Shown: piece by piece, positions 12,801 to 23,100 of the stretch | Layout of the letters: the number at the start of each line of letters is the position of its first letter | Position numbering within the stretch: position 1 is the first letter of the stretch | NCBI GenBank assembly: GCA_002633005.1 | Contig: NMRA01000227.1 | Location: 349,546 to 413,545, forward strand | Direction: 5' to 3' | Length of the DNA stretch: 64,000 bases | DNA from: Phoronis australis | Lineage: Eukaryota; Phoronida; Phoronidae | The notes under the pieces: model-generated | Databases searched by the model: none | What the model saw: only the letters and a program-made list of their open reading frames with translations | Told to the model about the DNA's origin: nothing | Position numbers and translations under genes: made by a program

Positions 12801-13455
12801 GCTTTGACGTATGTTCATGAAATTTTGCACATATATTCCTTTCATGGATCGGACAGCATGAGCGAACTTTCGGACGGGTCCGACCATCCTTGTGCCCCCT
12901 TTTGGCAATTTTAGTTTTTTACGTTTAACTTTGTATCTTCAAAGGTCCTCAACGTATTTTCATAAGATTTGGCATATAGGCATCTGTTAGTGAGGTGATG
13001 CTATCGTCTTGTTTTCAGTGGGATTTGACATAGTTTGCACCACCTAGGGGCCATTTTTACTGTTTTCGAGTCCACCCCTCTATCAACCAAACCGCTTTAA
13101 GGATGATTGTGAAAATTGGCAAAACCTTATTCTTTGTATGTCAAACTCTTCTTTTTACTTTTGCTATGCATTGTAGTCTGTGAAATATTGTACCCATTAT
13201 AGCTGTCATCTTTGCTTTTTTGTCTCTAAGAGACCAAAGGCTGATTTGTGGTAACCTTTTTTGTAGGCGGTTAATGCAGCTCGCATAGAAGCGCAGATGA
13301 ACTTGTCACGTGCCGTGATGGAGGAACGAGCGCGCCGAGATATAGCAGTACAGCAGGCCCTGGCACAGCAAAGGGTGGACATGCAGGAGAAAATAGACGC
13401 AGCCAGCGGGGAGAAGGTCTATGTCACCTGGGACTCGGACAAGGAGAAAGAATGA
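896..13455 (+). CDS. DEAF1: DEAF1-like SAND-domain transcription factor, no MYND finger seen
   Basis: Seven coding exons joined by consistent phases: 896-1352, 2398-2603, 4626-4746, 7505-7624, 10076-10173, 12085-12216, 13267-13455 (1323 nt, 440 aa plus TGA). All introns are GT-AG. The N-terminus is acidic. The SAND domain (about residues 125-232) runs across exons 1-3 with GSGGRGRC (151-158), [14 protein letters not shown] (181-194) and the Cys-rich [12 protein letters not shown] (207-218), followed by [14 protein letters not shown], a likely nuclear localisation signal; a second basic patch KKRAK follows. These motifs match DEAF1 rather than GMEB. SAND proteins of this type bind paired TTCG half-sites in the nucleus. 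Exon 5 ends with WWHLEE, and exons 6-7 form a long charged helix, probably a coiled coil. Vertebrate and fly DEAF1 end in a MYND zinc finger; this reading frame stops at 13453-13455 without one. The exon 6-7 protein is a continuous helix, so a skipped exon is possible but none was found in the introns. The start is chosen as the first in-frame ATG before the acidic segment. Confidence 0.92.
5168..6252. mobile_element. TA-flanked inverted-repeat DNA element(s), two overlapping left ends
   Basis: Left ends at 5168 and 5672 are near-identical for about 260 bp (5168-5431 against 5672-5934), starting CCGTATTCGCCGTAATAACC, and both are preceded by TA. The right end at 6252 is the inverted copy (TTATTACGGCAAATACGG) and is followed by TA. 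Either 5672-6252 is a 581-bp element inserted next to a truncated sister, or the whole 1085 bp is one element with an internal duplication. C-rich subterminal tracts with the motif AAGCGCCC lie just inside both ends. No transposase is recognised, so it is non-autonomous. It lies in DEAF1 intron 3. Confidence 0.8.
7717..7925 (+). repeat. 21-bp minisatellite in DEAF1 intron 4
   Basis: About nine tandem copies of a 21-bp unit, GACGTGGTGTTTGTGTGTAA plus T, alternating with a TTTGTTTGTAAA variant. The array is open in two frames only because the unit is a multiple of three and lacks stops there. It starts about 90 bp after the exon 4 donor at 7625. No coding role is inferred. Confidence 0.9.
8024..9786. 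mobile_element. 1.76-kb inverted-repeat element in DEAF1 intron 4
   Basis: The left end GACCCTATTCACGC at 8024 is mirrored by GCGTGAATAGGGTC ending at 9786. Both sides are flanked by TA (8022-8023 and 9787-9788), fitting a 2-bp TA target duplication. No transposase domain is recognised inside. Another repeat (8812-9150) is nested in it. The ends differ from the CNGTA[A/T]TC group found elsewhere in the window, so this is a separate family. Confidence 0.72.
8812..9150. repeat. Interspersed repeat, sister of 31892-32219
   Basis: This region and 31892-32219 share long stretches: AGTGCC or GTGCCT near the start, AGCACCCCC, TCTCTGCCTCAA, a B-box-like segment, GAATTTCGCGTGAT, and GAGGGATTGAGGGCCCTG at the right end. 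The copy here lacks the clean left terminus of its sister. It is nested in the 8024-9786 element, so it inserted later or was carried along. Confidence 0.75.
10230..10372. repeat. Short MITE-like repeat carrying TCTCGCGAGA, DEAF1 intron 5
   Basis: Related to 16921-17054: both contain CA(C/T)ATGATCTC-like and GTGATCTC-like segments, a CG-rich core, and the closing TAGCGAGGT(T/C)CT. The core here is the perfect palindrome TCTCGCGAGA at 10324-10333, a known vertebrate promoter motif bound by BANP. Whether it acts here is unknown. Confidence 0.55.
12507..12595 (-). mobile_element. 5'-truncated LINE 3' tail
   Basis: The sequence from the TTTATT-rich start through ATATTTACAATGAGGGTA and CCCCATCAGTTCACACTGCT to GGGGGCCCTC is nearly identical to the 3' end of the LINE at 63540-64000. 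This fits a short, 5'-truncated minus-strand insertion with an A/T-rich tail in DEAF1 intron 6. Confidence 0.6.
12680..13240. repeat. Interspersed repeat with CTCF-like motif (DEAF1 intron 6 copy)
   Basis: It starts CAGTTTTTATGTGCTCACAT, followed by GTCCGTCC-type and ATGAAATTTTGCA-type segments, like 62620-63300 and, inverted, the right part of 40862-41890. At 13037-13052 it carries CACCACCTAGGGGCCA, the reverse orientation of the CCACTAGG-type motif. It is non-coding and lies between exons 6 and 7. Confidence 0.65.
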
Positions 13456-15560
13456 GTGGCAGAGAATTATGTGACTGGGAAGTTGTCGGAGACTTTACTG
13501 TGAGGGTGGGTGATGCACATGTTTAACTGCTGCAAAGTGCCAGAAGTATTGAATTTTGAAGTGGAAGTATTCAATGTGTATAACCAAATGGCAGCTGAGT
13601 AATTGTTGCCATGTGACATGGCATTGTTGCTTTCTGAAAATCTGCCATTAGCCTTATGGTTATCTAGTGTGCACAAAATGACACTTCTCCAGTGCCGGGA
13701 GTGGCAGGAAAATTGGGTACCAACAAAAGTGTTGGCAATGTTGGAGGAGCTCGGCAGTTTGAAAATTGTAATAATTAGGGCTATCAAATTTTTTATAGCT
13801 TGGTGACAACGCTGCAGTTCTTGAGACATTGTCTTCGTATGAAATGTATTTTCTGAGTTACACTGTATTTAACTCTAGTAAATCTTGAGGTTTATCAAGT
13901 GTTATTGGACGATACACTTTTATTTTCAGTTGCAGCTCTACTCCTTTAGTGTTGAGGTCTATTTATTTGTAATTTCTTGCATTTCAACAGAGTTTATTAC
14001 TTATAGAAAAAGATCTGAGATTATTCTGCCTAATTTCTGAATTGTCCATAAACTTGTTCCTGTTTTATATGCTTTCGTAATTTTCAGCACTCGTGCTTTT
14101 TACAGTTTTCCTGTATAACTTTCTAAGCAAGTGGGAAAATGTGTACATAACCTAGAATTAAAGATTTCATTGTGTAATTTGCAGTCAAAAAGTCATTGGG
14201 AGTGAATGGTGCTGCACCACCCCCATATTCACAAGACTGTTCGAAGTTTGCTCTGTTGTATTAATGATGCAAACATTCAGATTGTATTGTTACCACTATT
14301 CTAATTGTATAGAATGCATTATGTGTTACACAAACAGCAGACTATACTAGGATTTCTTATATTAAATTCTGTTCGGTTGATGACTGTTAAAACACATCCA
14401 GTGCATCTTGCAAACCTCAAGGCAGTGAATATTGAGCTAATTACAACATATCAGTGTTTAAGTTGTGACTTTTGCTTTAGTGTATGTACATAATTGTATA
14501 AAAGTAATGAAGGTTACTCAGCTTGATAGTGTAAACCGCTATAATAATTATTGCTATTGCACTATGTAGTGTTTTTACATAGTTATAATGCTCTTGACAT
14601 ATGGTTTCGAACATTATTCGTGCGATTTCTAAAAGTTTCATGTTCAAAGGCTTACTCAGATGTCCATAATGGTTGTTTATGAACATTTAGTTTGTAAAAA
14701 TTTGTGTTGTTTTTCGGTTTGTTACTACTACTGATATTAAACAAAATGTGATGTTTTTTTCTTGTTCTTTGCTATTTGTATGAGAATGTGTAGGATAGGT
14801 ATAGAGACTATATACTGCCCAGAGTCAAATTTTGTTATAAAATATGTCGAGGCGATTTTAGTTGTGAACTTACTTTAGATGGTTTCGCTCAAATCTGGAA
14901 AAAGATGCTTTTTGATGGGATCAGTGCTGTGTAGTAACTGGTTGAAATGTATATATGTGGTTCTTACTGTTTGTCTGGTTTTGTACGTATGGTGACTCTC
15001 AGTTATTACATAGGCATCTTGGATCCCAGACTGAAGTGTCTTATTCAAGATCTTGAGTGTAATCAACTAGAGTCGAATTTGTGCTATTTAACAAAATTTG
15101 TATCATAGAATGTCTGTGACCTAGATATACTGTAGCCTTCTTTCCTAACAACGTGTGAAATGTGTTGCTCATTTATCATCAACTCCTTCGTGTCAGATGT
15201 TTCTTGAAATGGGCCATTGTCTCCATGTGAATTTTTACTCTTAAATGTGGGTGTTGCTCTCAGTGTACAAATGAATATTATCAGACTTTTAAATGATGAT
15301 TTAACTGGTTCCTGTGAGAGACTATCGTGAATAGCATAGAGTTGTTACGCACCATCCATTAGTAATGCAATATCTGCAAATTTTTCAGGATAAGCTTTTT
15401 AATAATATATTTTAATAAGATTTAAGAACCCAAAACTGTCAAATATTTAATTCAACAGGTTTAGCTGAAGACTGCGACTGTTTAAAATGAGATAACATTC
15501 CAGTGTACTCATGTGTTTAGTTAATAGTTTTAATGAATAAATGTTATATTGCAATGCTTT
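13456..15560 (+). other. Probable DEAF1 3' UTR
   Basis: AT-rich sequence with no recognisable coding exon, running from the DEAF1 stop to the first well-placed polyadenylation signal. Several ATTTA-like motifs are present, as is common in 3' UTRs. The extent is inferred; no transcript evidence is available. I looked here for a displaced MYND exon (paired Cys-x2-Cys and a final His/Cys) and saw none. Confidence 0.5.
15536..15541 (+). terminator. Candidate polyadenylation signal for DEAF1
   Basis: AATAAA within TAATGAATAAATGTTATATT, followed by T-rich sequence (TTTTTATTTTTTATG). It is the first canonical hexamer with a T-rich downstream element after the stop codon. An earlier ATTAAA-type site near 14157 is an alternative. 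Confidence 0.45.
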
Positions 15561-16371
15561 TTATTTTTTATGTCATTAGATTATTATACATTACTATTAC
15601 TCTGGCTCGGTGGACTTGGCTGTGTCACTACTTATGAAATCAATCATTTATGTGCTATTGAACCCAGTTTGAATCCATTACATGGACATGGATGATGTTG
15701 TTCACGTTGTGTTGATATCAAAAAAACCTTAATCGTAAAAATTGGTGTATAAGACCGGCGACCTTATATTTGAGTATGTCATATTCAAATGAATAAGGCT
15801 TGGGTCATTTTCATTCTGATGTGAACTAAAACACAAATTAGAGTATGGAATTCACAACATTTTCATGAACTTGCTTTGTCAACTTTGCAGCTACTTAAAG
15901 CGGCAATAGATTTCTGTCCAAGAAACAAACTTAAGACTACTTGCCAGTAGAGATTTGTCAAGAGCTTAATTGTTTGTAATACAGATGAATGATTTCTGTG
16001 AGTTTGTCGGGTAAAGAACTGGCTGGTTGCAGTTTTTTGGGAGTATACTCAGCACATAAAATGACATGCTGCATGTGTGACTACTGAGCCAACTTGTAGA
16101 GCTGCTTGATTTCAAGCCATAACAAACTGTCGATTCTTTTGAAACTCTGATCATGTAATTGTCGTGAGGACTTAGACAGGCTGGAACCTCAGGGGTCGTG
16201 GCTGACACTCCACCAGCTTATCTACACTAATTCGAAGTCTTTGTCCAACAGTCACGGGTTGTGGGTCATAAATGGAGCTCAAAATGCAAGTCATGTTTCT
16301 TCAGGATGCTCTTATCATCAAAGCATCAGCTTCACGAGCAATAAAATGTAATAGATTGTAGTTTCAGTTTC

Positions 16372-16450
16372 TCTAGTCCCAAGTCATCCGGAGTTGTCCC
16401 ATTCAGTTGACAACTCCAGCCGGTCTCTCACGAGGATTTAACATTATGAG
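16372..16450. repeat. Hairpin MITE-like repeat, inverted copy of 42240-42300
   Basis: Contains CCGGAGTTG ... CAACTCCAGCCGG and CTCTCACGAGGATTTAACAT. Reverse-complemented, it matches the 42.2-kb sequence with AATCGTCGTGAGAGACCGTC. The inverted arms give a short stem. It is non-coding. Confidence 0.6.
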
Positions 16451-16920
16451 TCATCTAGAATTTGACTATGTAAGGACCAATTTGAGACCAATGGCATACT
16501 GGCAGTAAATTATTATAAATCAAACGTTGATTTTTTTTTGCTGTAATACAACTGCCCTGCTCATGGCAGGGCATTGTGCTTTTTAAAACTTCAATTGTTT
16601 ACCTCCCATCACTGCCCATCAAAATGTCGCTCTTTTTTGACATACTCAAAATTGGTGTGTTGTTGTAGGGCCTTTCCACGTGATTAATCCCCGCCATCCT
16701 ATGGATGGAAGATCATCATGGCCGTTTGATCACCCCAGGTTAACATTATTTCTCAGCTATCGACAGACAAAAAATGACGTTCCTCCTCTGAAAGTTATGA
16801 TGTATTCTCACTCAAATATAACAATGTTTCCCAAAATGCAATTTTTATCACTAATGCCAAGGCCTAAGTCAGCACATTTTGTGGTGGATCGAACACTGTA
16901 GGATGGTACGCCGGACGAGT

Positions 16921-17054
16921 TTCAGTAACGTTAGGACTACGCAAGGACCAAGCTGAAATATAGCCAAAGTCATGTGATCTCTTTGAAATACACGACAATA
17001 CCTCACGTAATCTCGCGATGATTTGGACTTTAGCGAGGTCCTGGCGTTACTGAA
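16921..17054. repeat. 134-bp inverted-repeat element just upstream of TALDO1
   Basis: Ends TTCAGTAACG (16921-16930) and CGTTACTGAA (17045-17054) are perfect inverted repeats, and the next bases also pair with mismatches (TTAGGAC with GTCCTGG). The centre has TCTCGCGATG, two bases off TCTCGCGAGA, and TCATGTGATC. It ends 66 bp before the TALDO1 ATG, so it probably lies in the promoter or 5' UTR. It is related to 10230-10372. Confidence 0.65.
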
Positions 17055-17120
17055 CTCTGTTCCCCGGCCCGTGGGCAACTTCCGTCCACCTGAACTGTTG
17101 ACCTAAATAAAAGAACCGAC

Positions 17121-20100
17121 ATGGGGGAACCAGCTATAAAGCAGTCCAAAATGAGCTCTTTGCTCGATCAGCTTAAAGACTTCACCACTGTCGTCGCTGA
17201 CACTGGCGATTTCGAAGGTAAATATTCATACCATTTTCGTATGTTGGGACCAGTCAAGAAACATTGCTGTTGAGTGATCTTTTGTATAAACTACACTAAC
17301 AGCTGGAACCACTCGTGCATGTCCGGATGACTTAGAGTAGTAATAAATCCTTATTTAAAAGTCGGTGAGATTTAACAATGAAACGTTAGTACAAGTGTAA
17401 CCTTGGTTCAAAGCTGTATATAAATATACAGCTAGCAGTCTTCATACAGCTAGCTGGCTGGCTAGTACAAGTGCTTAATTATCCGACAAATTTAATTTCT
17501 ACAAAATGAAAATACACCAAAGTACGCATACATGTTAGTTGTTACGTGTAGACATCGTAGCAGTTTTCACAAGAGCAGATCTCAGAGAAAAAATCATGAG
17601 CAACAGTGGCAAATTCATTTAAGGCAGTACATTGTCTCATTACTGATGGCAATGAGTTCCATAGCAAAGTACCTTTATGGGAGATTGAGTTCAACCGTAA
17701 GTCATGGTATTAAAGCGTTTCACATAGAGACAGTTTTCACCTCTGAGACCGTATCCAGACTCTCTAAATTCAAGCTTTCCTGACAAAGGACAGGGTCCAA
17801 TAACATAAACATTTTTGAATACTTCAATAGATAAACTTTTCATCCGCCAACTACTTAGAGAGCAGCTCCTAGCCTTATCTAAGAGTTGTGAATAGCTCGA
17901 CTCGCTGTCATTGAACACAAATTTTAAAGCACGGTGTTGTATCTTTTCCATTTTTCCTACTTTTCTGTAATCCACACCAAACGAGAATAAAAATGCGTGA
18001 TATAACTTAAGCTTACTGTTAGTGCCTAAAACATTACGAAGACGGAACAAGGCATTGTCGGGTTTTTGCAAATATCAACGTACTAATGAAATTTAAACTG
18101 GCTGTCAAGTTTGACACCTAGCAGCTTAACGGACTCTTCACACTCAATCATAGTATCACCGGACATGAGATACCTGAAGTATTTTCTGGCCGGTTGGAGG
18201 CACAGGCACAGAGGTCGCAGACGGTCACTTGCACTGATCTAATTATAGGTCGTCTGGGAATGTGGGAGTGACAAATTTCAGGCACAGTCTTCGAGGGACA
18301 ATGGCGATTAGGTGTCAGTCCGCGTGACAATGAATTCCGTGTTTCTCCTATCCTCGGACAGGAAGAAAACGTTGGTAGTATAATGATCTCTGAATGCCGA
18401 TCATCCGTTCAGAACAGTCGTTTCTTGCACTTACGAATTTTCGTCTGCTGGTCGACGGACAGGTACTATAGGGTTTGCAGACAAGGGCGCGTCGCGGCTT
18501 CACGTTGTCCGGCTCCCGGTAGATGCACGAAAATTAGTTTCTGCATTTCACCAAAGTCCATTTAGTTGCACAACATCGGTCCTGGCAATCACAGGAATGA
18601 TTGTGTTTTCACCGTTGCCACCATGAAGTATTATCTGGCCGGTTAGAGGCGATAATGAAGACACCAGGTTTAGAACAGTAGGGTTATATTTGAAGACTAA
18701 GTACCGAGAGAACTACTTCATTCACAGCAATATATGACTACGCTACATAGTAATACGATACTACAACAATACCTATCATTGTTATGTACACGATTCGTAG
18801 AAAAGATGATTGACTTAAGTTTACCAAGGTTTAAACCCATTCCATTAGAGGAGAACCAATCCATTGCTATCTGCCTAGCTACCTTGAGGCTGAGGCAAAT
18901 TGCAGATAGAGAGAAGCCTGCTTGCAAGAGGGTACTGTCATCAGTGCTTATTGCGTAAAATATATCATTTATAAAAATGTTGAATAACATGGGGCCTAAG
19001 ACAGACCCTTGAGGAACGCCCTTGGGAACATTTAACCAGTCACTGACAGTGGAGCCAATTTTCACTCTCATCCTTCTATTACTGAGATAGGACATTATGA
19101 GTTTACAGGTATTCAATGTGCAACCATAGGCTTTTAGTTTGGCAACAAGGAGCTCATGGAGGAGGCAATCAAAAGCCTTAGACAGATCAATTAATATGCA
19201 CCCAGCAAATAAATTATTATCCAGAGCTAACCATTCATCTTCAGTTAGGTGCAACAAGACATCCTGACAAGAAAAACCTTTACGGAAAGCACATAAATTT
19301 TCATTTAAAATTTCATCAAAATGCAGTTTCAATTGGTCTAGAATAAGTCATTCAAAAACTTGGTTCACAGCATTTAGCACACCAACTGGTCTATAGCAGG
19401 ATTTATCCATTTGGTCCCCTTTCTTAAATACTGGGCTAACCTGACTTTTTTTTCAACATAGAGGGATGGGATACTCATTGGAGGCTATACACTTGTTGAA
19501 TATGGGTGTTAGGGACTTACATATTGCATGAGGGCCATACTTGAGGAATATTGGATTTAATGAGTCATAACCCATCGATTTATTGCATGTAATGACCTTA
19601 AGCTTACACAGGACGTCGTTTTCAGTGACAATTGAGAAGCTAAGGACCCGTTGAATCGATCCTTCTGCACTTTTGGAGAGAATCGAGATGACACTCGGAT
19701 GAGAAGTATAAGCATTGTAAGAATTTACATTTGGAAACTGGGAACTGATTGATTCCACCGTTTCAAAAAAGTAAAGTAACTGTTAAAGATTTCAGCTACC
19801 TTATCAGCATCCCTGACAACTTGACCATTTTCATACAACGATATCCCATTTCTGTCTGTTCCTTCACATACAAAAGGCTTAACACTGTCCCAGAAGAGCT
19901 TTGTCAAAAACCAGACTGGAGTGGAGCCGTGTCCGGACTTAATAGCTCGAAATGTTGCATCTGTTCCTAGCGTCAGTTGTAATGCACAGGCGCTTGAGTT
20001 TATCTGTTCCTCGTGTGTTTATCATGTCTGGGCTGTACGATGAGTGAATGTGAAAACGTACTAGTACTAGTAGACATAGGCAATCAGGAAGTCAAGACCT

Positions 20101-23100
20101 GGGTGGGGATAGCCACCAGAAACTTAAAAGAGAATGCCACCAAAAAACAATTACCGGTAAGATCAAGCAGTTCCACTCGATAACAGCAATTTCAGTTCTT
20201 TTACCTGACACCAGATGGCAGACAGAAGTGCTGAAATTAACCAATGATGTCACAGGTTCCAACACAGTCTGCATGGCAGTTCACAAAACACTTACTGGTG
20301 TCAGATTATTGCTTGAATTCATTGTTTAACACCAATAAATCATCAAAAACCCTTATAAATGTACATTGAGTTTTTAAACAAATGAGTTGTTTTATTTCGC
20401 TGTTACGGATTTATAGAAATATTTAGCATATAGGGTAGCCTACAAAGTTCGATCGGTAGGCCAATTTAACGAGGTCGGTCGCGGGAAGCTTGAAGTCTGT
20501 TCGGTGATAAGTTAGAATTATTCTTCTGTGAAATACAAGCAGGAGAACATAGCTGTGTGTTGTAATTTTAGACTTGCGAATTGTTTCTGCTCTAAACACA
20601 AAATACTCGTTATAACTCGAAGCCCGTTTCAGCCAGACTGGAGACATTACGAACATAAACCAGCCGGGTTAGTCGGATGTGAAAGTTGAAAACTAAACTT
20701 CCAGTCACGAAAAGACTAGACTAGTGAACCAAAGAGATAATGTGCACATGAATATTTTAGTGAATTCGTCGCGAAATTGCAAATTTACTTACTTTTCGGG
20801 GGCCCCAGCAGAACTGTACAGGGAAAAGGTGTACAATAACAATGATTTGATTGAATAATGTATATAGATCTTAGTATTAAAGATATAAAATCAAGTTATA
20901 GCTTTCTGTCAGCCAAACACTGAATTAGCATGCGCTCACAGTGCGGTTAATTACTTTTATAGCATCTGTAGCAGGTAACGCAGTATTATTTATTCATTGT
21001 TGATTTCTCAAAACATTTGCACTCACAAACACTCCTAAGGCATTACAAATTGTATCTCCTGAGACAGACTTTGACATATTGATTCAGTTTCATATAAACT
21101 TTGGTTTGGGTGAAAATAATTTATTGTGAAACAAAACACTGCCGACCACAGACACAGAGATATTTCACGGAATCATACTTTGTATTAACGAAGTTTCATG
21201 ATTTGCACAAGCGGCACACACTCAGCTGAAGAACTACTGACGCTGCTGTGTTGTTTATTCACCTTCCTCACAGGTTAACGTGAAACCTTTCACCGAGGTG
21301 AGATCAATTGTATACGAGGTGATGTGGATGTAGACCGTTAAAAAAACTAATTAAATTGTGTGGCATTCTCCTTTAAGGTAATTACATCGCCCTGAATGCC
21401 ACAGGCCTCCAGCCAAAGAGGGGCTACATGTTGCCAACCAGAAACTTGGGTATCAACTACAAAATCATGACCCTATTGTCTAATTAATAACATGAGCTTT
21501 CCCCAAACTGGTCAGTGATATATTACAATAATTTTCGAAGTTTAAAAATTATGTCCATGTGATTATGGCAGAATATGCTCAACAAGAACTTTATCATGTA
21601 TGATATCTATGGCCAATATCCATAGATCGAGATCTTGACAATTTTGTTGTTAAAAATGGCTCCTTCTCTGTTATCATTCATTTTCACAAAACTTCATCAT
21701 TTGGGTAAAAAGCGCCATTGGAAAGCTTTCCACAAGCTCTTGGTATGTGCCATATTAATGCCAGACAGTGCCACCGTTTTGACTGGCCATCAAGATAGTA
21801 AAGTTCCTGTATGCGCTTCATATGCTGGAAGCTTTTTGGTAAATTATGCCTCACACTGATTACAAGTCACGTTGTTATAAGAACCTTGATTTCTTTAATT
21901 CCTTCCAACTCGAACAAATACTCCTGTAATCAAATATGTTTTCGAACAGTTCTTCATTCAGTTACCCAAATTGTCAACTGGCGATTTTTAACTCTGCGGG
22001 TGCTCCTATTTTTACCACACACCAGGAGTGCTCACAGTGTTAAAAACTATTAAAAACAAATGAATGTTAAGCAAAACTTATTTTTTTAAGTAGCAGCTGC
22101 ACATTTTTGTGAAGAAGTTGCATGGGTATGAGGTTACACTTGGAGGTCAAATAAATGACCGAAGGTCTGATTTTATATCCACGTTTGAAAACTTGAGTCG
22201 GAAGATTGCACAAGTAGACACGAGATAAACAATTAGCTTTCGATAACACCTCTTGCCTAAAAACGGAAAGTGTAGCAAAACTTGAGTGTTTCTTCTCTAA
22301 ATATTTCAGCCATGAAGAAGTACCTACCGACAGATGCTACAACCAATCCTTCTCTTATCTTGGCTGCATCCCAGATGCCACAGTACAAGAAGATGATAGA
22401 TGAAGCCATCAAATATGCTCGTGGAAAAGTATGGTTAGTATAGAAAGTTTCTGTCTTAGATATTCTGTAACAGTTGAAACAATGATCTATGATGGATCAT
22501 TGGTAAAAAATATGTTAGTCTGTTGCGTGTTCACTAAAGAAAATTTAAAAATCAATTTGGAATTAGTTTTTGATGTCCTTAACAAGATGAAAGTGTTGAA
22601 CACTAGGGAACATTGAGACGATACATGTGGTTCGTAGAACCCAAATTACTGATTTATTGGAACAGTCAGTAGGAATGTTAAGGGGTTTGAAATGTCAGCC
22701 AATATAGCTATCAAGTAATAGAACTACTTCTGCAAAAGGAGTGTGTGCTGCGATAACAGCTAAAAATGGATTACTTCCAATTTTCCATGTATTTTGATGT
22801 AAAATTTTCTTAAAATAAGTTGTAACTATTCATTTTTTGTGAGAAATGAAATTTCATTTTCGGCTTCATTATTATTTGGAGATACTCAACCATACTCTAA
22901 ACACAATCAGTCACGACACACCTTATGATTTGGACATAAATTTGAAGATTTTCTCAAAACGTGCCATATAGTTGGTCAATTATGGAGTCGAGTTTCGAGT
23001 CCAGAGATTAGACTGAATGCTAAATGCTTTTGAGTGTTCAGGTACTGGTATGTACTTTGTTGTACACAGTCACTATTGTTTTTAGTATTTTGTACACCTA

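Larger units (their letters stand above)
15561..17120. other. DEAF1-TALDO1 intergenic region
   Basis: No coding exon is recognised. It contains two short inverted-repeat elements (16372-16450 and 16921-17054). A segment at 16085-16140 resembles sequence near 34420-34480 and 60690-60750 (CTTGTAGAGC, AATAACAAACTGTC), another low-copy dispersed repeat. The TALDO1 promoter must lie at the right end. Confidence 0.5.
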
